A model generated the notes under the pieces. It saw only the letters and a program-made list of their open reading frames with translations, was not told the DNA's origin and made no database searches. This document shows, in pieces, positions 1 through 7,197 of a DNA stretch of 11,850 nucleotides; the stretch's first letter is position 1; each line of letters begins with the position of its first letter. Location of the stretch: positions 1 to 11,850 of the forward strand of contig CADBNP010000260.1 of assembly GCA_902796095.1 (NCBI GenBank). Reading direction: 5' to 3'. This DNA is from an uncultured Aeromonadales bacterium. GTDB taxonomy: Bacteria; Pseudomonadota; Gammaproteobacteria; Enterobacterales; Succinivibrionaceae. The position numbers were made by a program, and so were the translations under genes.

Positions 1-499
1 CATGATCATCACACACCTTATTTTTTAATTTTGAATCTGAACATTTGGTATTGTAACCGGCAACATTTCGATTAGGGATAGTAATATACTTATTATTCAA
101 TATAACCTGCCTTGTAACTCTGCCACTGATATCAGCATCGGTTGCAAAGGCAACGGAATTGCGATCAAGATAGGCGTTTTTAAGGTAGAGCCACACACCG
201 TCTATCTCAATACAGTTATTCTTTGAACAGTTTTCCGCCCAGCCGGGGTCATTATACTGTCCTTCAACATGTTCGGAATATTTTGTATTGGCACCTTTAA
301 AAATCGCCTTGGCATAAACCATTGCATTGGTTGATTTGAAGGAGCCCTTCATGGCCTTCAGAGAAGCAACTGTTGCATCAGATTTCAAACCGGCAAACTT
401 CGGAGCTGCGGAAACGGCAAGAACACCCAGGATAACAATGGTTACCACCAGTTCCACCAGAGTAAAGCCTTTTGATTTCGCTGACAAACAATATGACAT
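1..499 (-). CDS. Type IVa (MSHA-like) prepilin, C-terminus beyond window
   Basis: This is a major or minor pilin subunit, made as a prepilin, processed by prepilin peptidase at the inner membrane and assembled into a type IV pilus or pseudopilus. The visible 166 codons start with a short leader, MSYCLSAKSKG, followed by FTLVELVVTIVILGVLAVSAAPKF. That is the class III cleavage site (G before F), the conserved Glu at +5 and the hydrophobic assembly helix. The stretch APKFAGLKSDA and the following NAMVYAKA closely resemble MshA-family pilins. The globular part is Cys-containing (ENCSKNNC, TKC, NKVC). The ATG at 497-499 has a GGTGG ribosome site at 508-512, about 8 nt upstream. The reading frame is open to the window edge, so the true stop lies outside. 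It is a clear paralogue of the pilin at the right edge. The prepilin class is certain; pilus subtype and rank (major or minor) are inferred. Confidence 0.92.
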   Translation of the reverse strand, partial: MSYCLSAKSKGFTLVELVVTIVILGVLAVSAAPKFAGLKSDATVASLKAMKGSFKSTNAMVYAKAIFKGANTKYSEHVEGQYNDPGWAENCSKNNCIEIDGVWLYLKNAYLDRNSVAFATDADISGRVTRQVILNNKYITIPNRNVAGYNTKCSDSKLKNKVCDDH

Positions 500-650
500 A
501 TCAGATTCCACCAAACTCAAAAAAAGGAACAATTCTGAAGTTTTAAAGCTACCTAAAAAGATAACGAACTGATAAAAACGGGTTACAAACATGAATTCAA
601 TCTGAAATCATCTTCTCATAAAAATCTATCGGCATAAAATCAAACCACTT

Positions 651-670
651 GATTTTTCACCTGAAAAATC
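651..670. promoter_or_regulatory. 20-bp palindrome, possible operator
   Basis: GATTTTTCA and TGAAAAATC form a perfect 9-bp inverted repeat around a CC centre. The loop is too short for a stable RNA hairpin, so a binding site for a dimeric regulator is the more natural reading. It lies about 150 bp upstream of the pilin start and about 170 bp upstream of the Sel1 gene start. The dyad is seen directly; the operator role is inference. Confidence 0.4.
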
Positions 671-768
671 TCCAGCGGATAAAGCTGGTTTCTGATTGCA
701 TATTCCGGCGATAAAATCAGCAACGATATATATTCTACCATCTTTCACCAAACTCTTTAATGTTCGCT

Positions 769-804
769 CCAGTATGAGTTTTTTATCAATACTGGGGTTA
801 TAAT
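769..804 (+). promoter_or_regulatory. Candidate promoter with overlapping dyad for Sel1 gene
   Basis: A perfect TATAAT lies at 799-804, 36 bp before the ATG at 841. Just upstream is a 7-bp inverted repeat, CCAGTAT (769-775) and ATACTGG (789-795), covering where a -35 element would be. No good TTGACA is present at the expected spacing, so activation by a bound regulator is possible. The -10 match and the dyad are seen; promoter activity is inferred. Confidence 0.45.
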
Positions 805-840
805 TTCACAAAATATTCACCCTCGTATGATTTTAAGCTG

Positions 841-2418
841 ATGAAAATTCATTACACTTTCTTTCTGTATTTTTTTCTTCTGTCATGTCTGACTCCTGTA
901 TGCAATGCAGCATCAGAAGCAAAAGACAGGCAGAATGAAGAAATGTGCATAGAAAACGCCGCCGCCATAATTGCAGAAAATAAAACCGACATTGATCGTA
1001 CCGGCACATTCTCCCTGTGTCTCAAAGCAGCCAAAAACGACAATCCAATGGTGTGGTATTTCGTAGGCTATATGCAGCTGAATTCCGTCGGTGCCAAGGC
1101 AAATCTGGATGAAGGCATCAGGTGGCTGACAAAGGCCGGCGAAAGCGGCATTGCCTCAGCCCAGTACGAACTTGCCGAATACTATCTGACCGGAGGCGGC
1201 GTAAAGCAGAAGATTGATATGGAAAAAGCAATTTACTGGCTTTCGAAGCTTGCTACAAACAAAAATTCGCAGCGAAGAGTCGATGCCGCATTCAGATTGT
1301 GCTCCATATATCTGTTCGGAACAAATATAGAACCTGACTATGATCGTGCTTTTACCTGGTGCAGAATTTCAGGTATCGAACATCATAACTTCGACGGACT
1401 TACAAATCTTGCTCTGCTTTACATCAACGGCTGGGGAGTGCCCAGGAATGTGCCTCTGGCTATGGATTATTATCAGACGGCAGCACGCAACAATGTAACA
1501 GGAGCAATGCTGTCTCTGGGCAGAGCATATTCCATCGGTCAGGATGTTCCCGTTGATTATGCCCTTGCATTCCAGTGGATCAGCCGAGCCGCTGAACAGA
1601 AAAGTCCGGAAGGTCTGTATTACCTGGCTCAGATGTATGAGTACGGTCAGGGAACAGAGCAGGATGAAAACAAATCAAAGGAATACTACACCATGGCGGC
1701 CAAACTGGGGGAGTCCAGGGCGCAGTATGCACTGGGAAGAATATATCAGTACTCAGGTGGTCAAAATATAGATCTGGCAGCCAAGTGGTATCACAAGGCC
1801 GCGGCACAGGGAAATACAGATGCCATGACAGCCATTGGTGATCTTTACCGAAATCAGAATCAGCGGGAAATGATGAGATGGTATACCGCTGCGGCAGAGC
1901 ACGGCAGTCAGGACGGAATGCTGAGATGCATACCATACCTGCTTAAGGGATCCCGGGATATCAGGAAAAATCCGGAACTGGCTCTTAAATATGCAAAACA
2001 GCTGACAGCAGAAGGCAACAGCAGCGGCATGTACTGGCTCGGCATGATATATCTTAACGGTTATGCAGGAGATACAGATCCCAAAGCGGCCCATAACTTA
2101 CTTTCGGCAAGTGCCAGGGAGGGGAATGCGGATGCAGAGCTGGAACTCGGCAGAGGGCTGTTCAGCGGTGCTTTCGGATTCAGAGACGAGGAGAACGGCG
2201 TGAAGCATCTGTCCGCCGCCGCTGAAAACGGGTGCGTCAACGATGCCTGTCTGGAACTCGCCAGATACTATGCGGGAAAGGATGATTATCAGTCCGCATA
2301 TGTCTGGCTTGAAAACCTGCAGAACAGCATCACACCGGAAAACAGAGATGAATATGATCGTCTGCTCAGATTAGCTGTACAGAAGCTTTCAGAGAGAAAA
2401 ACAGATCATCCGAAATGA
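841..2418 (+). CDS. Secreted Sel1-repeat (SLR/TPR-like) protein
   Basis: This 525-aa protein is made almost wholly of Sel1-like repeats, the alpha-solenoid units that bind other proteins. It begins with a signal peptide: a short basic start (MKIHY), a hydrophobic core rich in Phe and Leu, and a likely cleavage after CNA at residue 23. The SC at 15-16 is a poor lipobox alternative. From about residue 69 to 490 there are roughly eleven repeats of some 36 residues. Examples are SAQYELAEYYLTGGG (106-120), AMLSLGRAYSIGQ (222-234), AQYALGRIYQYSGG (294-307) and GMYWLGMIYLNGYAG (396-410). No enzymatic motif is seen, so its partner is unknown; periplasmic or surface scaffolding is the likely role. The ribosome site is weak (TTAAG, 834-838), but the signal peptide begins directly at this ATG. 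The gene stands alone between the divergent pilin and topB. Confidence 0.9.
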   Translation: MKIHYTFFLYFFLLSCLTPVCNAASEAKDRQNEEMCIENAAAIIAENKTDIDRTGTFSLCLKAAKNDNPMVWYFVGYMQLNSVGAKANLDEGIRWLTKAGESGIASAQYELAEYYLTGGGVKQKIDMEKAIYWLSKLATNKNSQRRVDAAFRLCSIYLFGTNIEPDYDRAFTWCRISGIEHHNFDGLTNLALLYINGWGVPRNVPLAMDYYQTAARNNVTGAMLSLGRAYSIGQDVPVDYALAFQWISRAAEQKSPEGLYYLAQMYEYGQGTEQDENKSKEYYTMAAKLGESRAQYALGRIYQYSGGQNIDLAAKWYHKAAAQGNTDAMTAIGDLYRNQNQREMMRWYTAAAEHGSQDGMLRCIPYLLKGSRDIRKNPELALKYAKQLTAEGNSSGMYWLGMIYLNGYAGDTDPKAAHNLLSASAREGNADAELELGRGLFSGAFGFRDEENGVKHLSAAAENGCVNDACLELARYYAGKDDYQSAYVWLENLQNSITPENRDEYDRLLRLAVQKLSERKTDHPK

Positions 2419-2549
2419 CGCCCCCGTTTCTCCCGCTTTCAGATACCACTGCCGCAATTCTGCCGTTTTAATCCTGCGGTCTGAAACATACTGATCTTTC
2501 GTTTTTTCACCTGTATCTCAAATTGTACTCCCGGGACATTTTTACACCT

Positions 2550-2576
2550 TCAGCAGGACCGTTCTGCTGATACAAT
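2550..2576 (+). promoter_or_regulatory. Candidate extended -10 promoter and dyad for topB
   Basis: TGATACAAT at 2568-2576 matches an extended -10 (TG-n-TATAAT with one mismatch), 19 bp before the topB ATG, giving a very short leader. A perfect 7-bp inverted repeat, TCAGCAG (2550-2556) and CTGCTGA (2564-2570), lies immediately upstream and overlaps the TG of the promoter. No consensus -35 is visible. The arms could be a repressor site; that part is inference. Confidence 0.4.
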
Positions 2577-2595
2577 ACAGCACAGGAGGAACCTC

Positions 2596-4764
2596 ATGAA
2601 TCTATACATATGCGAAAAACCAAGTCAGGGAAGAGATCTGGCTCGAATAATCGGATGCACATCAAGAGGCAACGGCTGCATGACCGGAGGAGAAAACACA
2701 GTAACCTGGTGTGTAGGTCACCTTCTCGAACTGAAGGAGCCGTCCGAATACGATCCCCGCTACAAAAAATGGAATCTGGACGATTTGCCAATCGTCCCGG
2801 AAAAATTCGCATACAACGTAAAAAAATCAGCATCTGATCAGTACAAGGTGATAAGAGATCTGGTAAAAAATGCCTCAGCCATATTCATAGCCACCGACTA
2901 TGATCGTGAAGGCGAGGCCATCGCCCGATCCCTGCTTGAACGATTCAGATATTCCGGCCAAATTTTCCGGGTATGCCTCACGGCTCTTGACGATGTAAGC
3001 ATCAGACGGGCTCTGAACTCCATCAAAAACGGCACAGAAACAGAGCCGCTGTACCAGTCTGCCCTCGGTCGTTCACGGGCGGACTGGCTGGTGGGAATGA
3101 ATCTGAGCAGATTGTTTTCCGTTCTCGGAAGACGTATGGGTTTTCCGGAGCCAATCCAGATAGGAAGAGTAATTACACCTACCGTCACCCTGGTGGTGAA
3201 CAGAGATCTGGAAATCGAGAACTTTGTGCCGGTCCCGTATTATGAACTCTGGATCACCGCATGCACGGAGAGAGGAGCTTTCAAGGCAAAATGGATAGTT
3301 CCTGATGAATATTCAGATGACGCAGGTCGATGCCTTAAACGGGAACAGGCGGCAGAAACAGCAGCCAGGGTTAACAATCAGCCTGGAACAATAACAAAGG
3401 CGGAAACAAAGAGACAAAAAGAATCCGCTCCCCTGCCCTTTGATCTGACTTCTCTTCAGCAGTACGCATCAAAGCACTGGGGATATACCGCACAAAAGAC
3501 TCTCAGTATTGCACAAAGTCTGTATGAGACCCACAAGGCAACAACATATCCGAGAACAGATTCACGCTATCTTCCTGAAAGCCAGTTTTCGGATGTTCCG
3601 GCAGTTTTTAACGCCATAGGCACCTCGGAACCGTCACTGCAGCCGTTCCTGGCAGGGATCCAAACCGCATCCGGAAAACCGAAATGCTTCAACACGTCAA
3701 AGGTCGAGGCTCACCATGCCATAATACCAACCACAAAACCGGTTAACATGGCCGATCTGTCAAAGGAAGAGCAGAACATCTACAAAGCCGTTATGTGCTT
3801 TTACGTGATCCAGTTTCTTGATGATGCTGTTTATGACAGGACAACTGTTGAAGTGACATCCTGCGGCGAAAAATTTGCGGCATCAGGAAGAACAACCGTC
3901 AGTCTTGGATTTAAGGAACTGCTGCAGTCATTTAATCTGCTCAGGGAGGAGAGTGAAAAGAACAGAGATCAGTCCGGGGAGTCAGATGAAACGCAGCAGA
4001 ATCTTCCACCTGTCAAAGAGGGAGACGGAGCTCAGATAACGTCTCCTGAAATCAAAGATAAAATGACATCTCCTCCTGCTCATTTTACAGAGGCAACTCT
4101 GCTTGCTGCCATGGAGCATATAGCAAAATATGTAACCGAGGAGAAATTCAAGAAAATTCTTAAGGAGACGGCAGGAATAGGAACACCCGCAACCAGAGCT
4201 GCAATTCTGGAATCCGCCATCAATCACAATTATCTGATCAGAAAGGGGAAAAACATACTCTCCACCGACAAGGCAAAAACAGTAATACCATCTCTCCCGA
4301 CCGGCATAAAATCCGCAGGTCTGACAGCAGCATGGGAACAGGAGCTGGACAAGATTGCCCACAGTCAGTCTGATCTTTCTGAATTTATGATCAACATTGA
4401 AAAATGGATAAAAAGTATCATTCAGAAGTACGTTCAGGACGGGGTGTACCAGCTGAAGGGTTACCATGCCGCACCACCCGATGCAGTCTGCAACCCAGCA
4501 CAGCACCATACTCAGAACTCTGCACAGGATCCTGCGTCCGGGACGGCACACAGTAAAAAATCTCAGACTGATGGAAACATCGATGCTGAATCAGCAGAAG
4601 CTCCAATGTGCCCTAAATGCGGAAAACCGATGGTAAGAAGAAAATCATCAAAAACAAACAGTGAGTTCTGGGGTTGTTCCGGCTTTCCGACATGCCGGGA
4701 AATCATAAATATAGACTCAAATCAGAAGGGTAAAAAGACATTCAGAAGAAGAACACGAAAATAG
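2596..4764 (+). CDS. topB: DNA topoisomerase III (type IA)
   Basis: This enzyme cuts and passes single DNA strands to decatenate replication and recombination intermediates. The 722-aa protein starts with the TOPRIM fold: Glu7 in YICEKPSQGRDLA, then the acidic triad in TDYDREGE (Asp101, Asp103, Glu105). The active-site Tyr is Tyr318 in ATTYPRTDSRYLPE. Other type IA signatures are VEAHHAIIPTTK (370-381) and ETAGIGTPATRAAILE (524-539). After about residue 620 comes a polar linker rich in His, Ala and Ser, then a four-Cys zinc ribbon (Cys672, Cys675, Cys694, Cys700) and a basic tail (GKKTFRRRTRK). The well-known E. coli TopB, about 650 aa, lacks such a zinc finger, so this is the longer form. 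An AGGAGG site at 2584-2589 sets the start. No conjugation or integration gene is beside it, so there is no sign that it belongs to a mobile element. Confidence 0.97.
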   Translation: MNLYICEKPSQGRDLARIIGCTSRGNGCMTGGENTVTWCVGHLLELKEPSEYDPRYKKWNLDDLPIVPEKFAYNVKKSASDQYKVIRDLVKNASAIFIATDYDREGEAIARSLLERFRYSGQIFRVCLTALDDVSIRRALNSIKNGTETEPLYQSALGRSRADWLVGMNLSRLFSVLGRRMGFPEPIQIGRVITPTVTLVVNRDLEIENFVPVPYYELWITACTERGAFKAKWIVPDEYSDDAGRCLKREQAAETAARVNNQPGTITKAETKRQKESAPLPFDLTSLQQYASKHWGYTAQKTLSIAQSLYETHKATTYPRTDSRYLPESQFSDVPAVFNAIGTSEPSLQPFLAGIQTASGKPKCFNTSKVEAHHAIIPTTKPVNMADLSKEEQNIYKAVMCFYVIQFLDDAVYDRTTVEVTSCGEKFAASGRTTVSLGFKELLQSFNLLREESEKNRDQSGESDETQQNLPPVKEGDGAQITSPEIKDKMTSPPAHFTEATLLAAMEHIAKYVTEEKFKKILKETAGIGTPATRAAILESAINHNYLIRKGKNILSTDKAKTVIPSLPTGIKSAGLTAAWEQELDKIAHSQSDLSEFMINIEKWIKSIIQKYVQDGVYQLKGYHAAPPDAVCNPAQHHTQNSAQDPASGTAHSKKSQTDGNIDAESAEAPMCPKCGKPMVRRKSSKTNSEFWGCSGFPTCREIINIDSNQKGKKTFRRRTRK

Positions 4765-4790
4765 CAGGCTGCTTTTCACAGCCTGAAAAG
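4765..4790 (+). terminator. Overlapping hairpins after topB, weak terminator candidate
   Basis: Directly after the topB stop, CAGGCTG (4765-4771) pairs perfectly with CAGCCTG (4779-4785). The loop of that hairpin, CTTTTCA (4772-4778), in turn pairs perfectly with TGAAAAG (4784-4790). The two hairpins cannot form together. Neither is followed by a T-run on the plus strand, so a classic rho-independent terminator is not proven. The pairing is seen; the terminator role is inferred from position. Confidence 0.35.
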
Positions 4791-4914
4791 TGCAAAACAT
4801 TATCCGGCTGCAGACATCACCAGAACAGGATAAGCAAAGGAATTTCCCGAAAAGATAACTGCCTCATACAGATTCTCCGGCATAGAAGATAAAATTGGCG
4901 GAGTAACAGACAGC

Positions 4915-4943
4915 ACAGATTCGTCCGTGCCTCCCGAATCTGT
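4915..4943 (+). promoter_or_regulatory. 9-bp inverted repeat upstream of pseF
   Basis: ACAGATTCG (4915-4923) and CGAATCTGT (4935-4943) form a perfect hairpin or dyad with an 11-nt loop, ending 28 bp before the pseF ATG. ACAGATTC also occurs as a direct copy near 4868, followed by a similar CCG. It could be an operator or a leader hairpin in the pseFG transcript; the sequence does not decide which. Confidence 0.35.
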
Positions 4944-4971
4944 AAATTCAAGTTGTAGTAAGAGTCTTAAA

Positions 4972-5664
4972 ATGAACAATATAGCAATCATACCAGCCCG
5001 CGGAGGATCAAAGAGGATCCCGAGAAAAAATATCAGACCATTTCTCGGAAAACCAATGATCAGCTACGCCATAGAAGCAGCCCGGAAAAGCGGAGTTTTT
5101 AAACATATTGTAGTCTCAACAGACGATCGGGAAATAGCTGATACGGCAGAATCCTTCGGAGCAGAAATATTCAGAATGCGTCCCAGGGAGCTGGCTGACG
5201 ACTTTACAGGGACATTTCAGGTAACTCAAAGTGAAGTTGCATATCTTGACAGCATCGGTATCAGAAGCGACTATGTGTGCACCATATATGCCACCGTGCC
5301 GCTGATCAGAGCTGAAGATATAAAAAACAGTCTTGATCAGATGACTGCAGGCGGAATGGAGCATGCCTACACCATGTGCAGTTATCCGTTTCCCATCTGG
5401 AGAAGCTGCTACATCAGAGATCAGCACCCGACTCCAATCTGGCCTGAAAACATGCCAAAGCGGAGTCAGGATCTTCCGGAGGCCTATCACGATGCCGGAC
5501 AGTTCTACTGGGACAGTTACAATTCCATAATAACGGGAAAACCGGAATCAAACGGTCCGGAAACCCTGGCATACCTGCTGCCGCGCAGTCATGTTGTTGA
5601 TATAGACACCGTGGAGGACTGGGAAACAGCTGAGCTTATGTACAGGGTTATTAACCATGTCTAA
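4972..5664 (+). CDS. pseF: Pseudaminic acid cytidylyltransferase
   Basis: PseF activates pseudaminic acid with CTP, giving CMP-pseudaminic acid, the donor for glycosylating flagellin, pilin or surface polysaccharide. The 230-aa product has the CMP-sialate synthetase fold: the nucleotide-binding ARGGSKRIPRKN (residues 9-20), STDDREIA (49-56), RPRELADDFTGT (70-81), and the PseF-typical SQDLPEAYHDAGQFYW (165-180). The metal-binding end is VDIDTVEDWETAE (209-221). The ATG at 4972 is preferred over an in-frame GTG at 4927 because family members begin at the short MNNIAIIPARGGS end; the ribosome site for either is poor. The ATG of pseG lies inside its last codons, an 8-nt overlap typical of translational coupling. 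It is distinguished from N-acylneuraminate enzymes (NeuA) by the YHDAGQFYW block and the pseG partner. Confidence 0.94.
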   Translation: MNNIAIIPARGGSKRIPRKNIRPFLGKPMISYAIEAARKSGVFKHIVVSTDDREIADTAESFGAEIFRMRPRELADDFTGTFQVTQSEVAYLDSIGIRSDYVCTIYATVPLIRAEDIKNSLDQMTAGGMEHAYTMCSYPFPIWRSCYIRDQHPTPIWPENMPKRSQDLPEAYHDAGQFYWDSYNSIITGKPESNGPETLAYLLPRSHVVDIDTVEDWETAELMYRVINHV

Positions 5665-6703
5665 GATTTTTTTTATTCTCCGGGCTGACAGTCATATCGG
5701 ATCCGGTCATCTGATGAGATGCAGCAGGTTGGCAGCTCAGTTTGAACAGAATGATATCACCTTTATTACCCCTGCCCTTTCCGGAATGCTGCCTGTAATT
5801 ATATCCGACTACAATCACATAACTGTCGGCAGTCTGGACGACGCTGTACAGATAGTATCCGCACACAAACCAGATCTGGTGATCATAGACTGCTATGAAC
5901 TTGATGCCGTCTTTGAGAAAAAATGCATTCCCCACTGCAGACTGCTGGTCGTAATTGATGATCTGCATAACAGAACTCACAACTCACACATTCTGATAGA
6001 CGGAAACCTGAACTGCACCCCTGATGACTACAAAACGCTGGTTCCCGAGGGTACAGTCCTTCTAATTGGCGGCAAATACGGCATGACTGACAGTGCATTT
6101 ATGAAATACAGAAAAGAAGCAGCTGAAAACACATTCACTACCGGTCTGATCTGTTTCGGAGGGGCGGATCCCGTGCATGCAACGCTGCAGACAGTCAGAA
6201 CAATAGCAAAGTCTGACTTTTTGAAAAAAATGGAATATACGATTGTAACCGGGGCGGCCAATCCTGATTATGATCAGATCTGTGAATTTCTTAGCTCTTC
6301 AGATCTGAAATACAGACTGCTCAAGCACAGTACAGAGATGCCAAAGCTTATGGGAGAGCATGACTTTGCCATCGGAGCCTGCGGCGGTATGAGCTACGAA
6401 AGACTGTGCGTCGGGCTCCCATCCGTAAATGTAATAATTGCCGACAACCAGAATGCCATAATTGAACTCTCAAAGAAGTACAATATAGGCAGACTTCTTA
6501 AAACAGAGGATCTTGACAATGTGAAACTTCTCGAAGAAGCTGTTGGATATGCACAGTTGCACGGAGAGGAAATCAGAAAAACCGGTCAGAACCTGATTGA
6601 CGGAAAAGGAATCGAAAGGATCGCATATGAACTGAGGAAGATTCTTGCAACGCAGAACGAGTCTGTCCGGGAGAGGAAAGTTACGAAAGAAACTGACAGA
6701 TAA
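5657..6703 (+). CDS. pseG: UDP-2,4-diacetamido-trideoxy-altropyranose hydrolase
   Basis: PseG removes UDP from UDP-2,4-diacetamido-2,4,6-trideoxy-beta-L-altropyranose. The free sugar is then condensed with phosphoenolpyruvate by PseI, and PseF acts last. The 348-aa protein has the GT-B-like fold of the family. The N-terminal RADSHIGSGHLMRC (residues 9-22) carries the catalytic His18, equivalent to the family's essential His; CFGGADP is at 166-172; and the nucleotide-binding end is GACGGMSYERLCVGLPSV (240-257). Charged residues after about 333 form a short tail that looks dispensable. The start overlaps the end of pseF by 8 nt, so the two are surely co-transcribed. PseB, PseC, PseH and PseI are not in this window. 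A convergent minus-strand gene ends 134 bp downstream. Confidence 0.93.
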   Translation: MSKIFFILRADSHIGSGHLMRCSRLAAQFEQNDITFITPALSGMLPVIISDYNHITVGSLDDAVQIVSAHKPDLVIIDCYELDAVFEKKCIPHCRLLVVIDDLHNRTHNSHILIDGNLNCTPDDYKTLVPEGTVLLIGGKYGMTDSAFMKYRKEAAENTFTTGLICFGGADPVHATLQTVRTIAKSDFLKKMEYTIVTGAANPDYDQICEFLSSSDLKYRLLKHSTEMPKLMGEHDFAIGACGGMSYERLCVGLPSVNVIIADNQNAIIELSKKYNIGRLLKTEDLDNVKLLEEAVGYAQLHGEEIRKTGQNLIDGKGIERIAYELRKILATQNESVRERKVTKETDR

Positions 6704-6739
6704 ATCAGCGATCATGAAAATCGGCAGACAAGCGAAAAT

Positions 6740-6776
6740 AAAAAAATGCAGATACATGAATTAAACACGCCCTGCA
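6740..6776 (-). terminator. Possible terminator for the sigma factor operon
   Basis: Read on the minus strand, TGCAG (6776-6772) and CTGCA (6751-6747) can pair across a 20-nt loop, followed at once by seven T (6746-6740). It lies about 60 bp after the stop of the 97-aa gene. A second, weaker candidate is GTTA/TAAC at 6811-6814 and 6801-6804 with a T6 at 6798-6793. Both stems are short, so confidence is modest. Confidence 0.35.
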
Positions 6777-6836
6777 CTTAATACGTAGAATCAAAAAACA
6801 GTTAATTTGCTAACACCAGTATTTATGTTCTGACAA

Positions 6837-7130
6837 TCACTTATCAGACAAATCCTTGTCATCCTTGAAATGATCAGTTTCGGCAGCCTTCTTTTCACCG
6901 GCGGCGCAAACACCATCCAGAGCATCATCCGAAAGTTCACGAATACCGTTACCGATTTCTTCCTTCGCTCTTGAAAGTTTGTCCAGTACACCAGACCAGA
7001 ACCCCTTCCTGACTTCAACCTGCTCATCCCTAATCGATGAGAAATCCGGACATGGAGGAGCCTTTACATTTCTGTAGGCGTTTCTTACCAGTAAATCAAG
7101 TTCATCCAGTTCAATATTATCGTTTTTCAT
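6837..7130 (-). CDS. Small protein of unknown function, downstream of ECF sigma factor
   Basis: I do not recognise this 97-aa protein. It has a good ribosome site (GAGGTGA, 7134-7140) and starts 67 nt after the sigma factor stop on the same strand, so it is probably co-transcribed. The first 22 residues, rich in Asp, Glu and Leu (NIELDELDLLVRNAYRNVKA), could be helical. A basic and hydrophobic middle (RKGFWSGVLDKLSRAKEEIG) follows, then ELSDDALDGVCAAGE at 65-79 and a charged tail ending in DDKDLSDK. There is no signal peptide, membrane segment or HxxxCxxC zinc anti-sigma motif. The position suggests an anti-sigma factor or other partner of the sigma factor. The LSDxxLDxV-xAAG segment looks like the end of double-glycine or Nif11-type peptide leaders, though here it lacks a proper core peptide after it. 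Both readings are inference. Confidence 0.75.
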   Translation of the reverse strand: MKNDNIELDELDLLVRNAYRNVKAPPCPDFSSIRDEQVEVRKGFWSGVLDKLSRAKEEIGNGIRELSDDALDGVCAAGEKKAAETDHFKDDKDLSDK

Positions 7131-7197
7131 AGTTCACCTCACATCTTCTATCAGGATAACGCACAGGCTCTGTAAAGGTTACAAAAAAAGTACCAGA

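Larger units (their letters stand above)
500..840. other. Divergent intergenic region with several dyads
   Basis: This 341-bp A+T-rich spacer separates the start codons of the prepilin (leftward) and the Sel1-repeat protein (rightward), so it must hold both promoters. No credible gene is visible in it. It contains a 20-bp palindrome at 651-670, a 5-bp dyad CCAGC/GCTGG at 672-676 and 684-688, and a 7-bp dyad at 769-775/789-795 next to a TATAAT at 799-804. The pilin promoter itself could not be placed by eye, and no convincing sigma-54 GG/GC pair was found. Confidence 0.6.

Noticed and set aside
327..572. An 81-codon plus-strand frame at the left edge
   Set aside because: It is antisense to the N-terminal helix of the prepilin, whose minus-strand reading is unmistakable.
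841..888. Sel1 protein as a lipoprotein with LLSC lipobox
   Set aside because: Leu at the -2 position is unusual for a lipobox and a better ordinary signal peptidase site (CNA) follows; left as a minor alternative.
3982..4551. A 189-codon open frame on the minus strand inside topB
   Set aside because: It is antisense to conserved topoisomerase sequence; the translation is Cys/Phe-rich without family features.
2596..4764. TopB as part of an integrative conjugative element
   Set aside because: Zinc-finger topoisomerase III proteins occur on such elements, but no relaxase, type IV secretion or integrase gene is adjacent.
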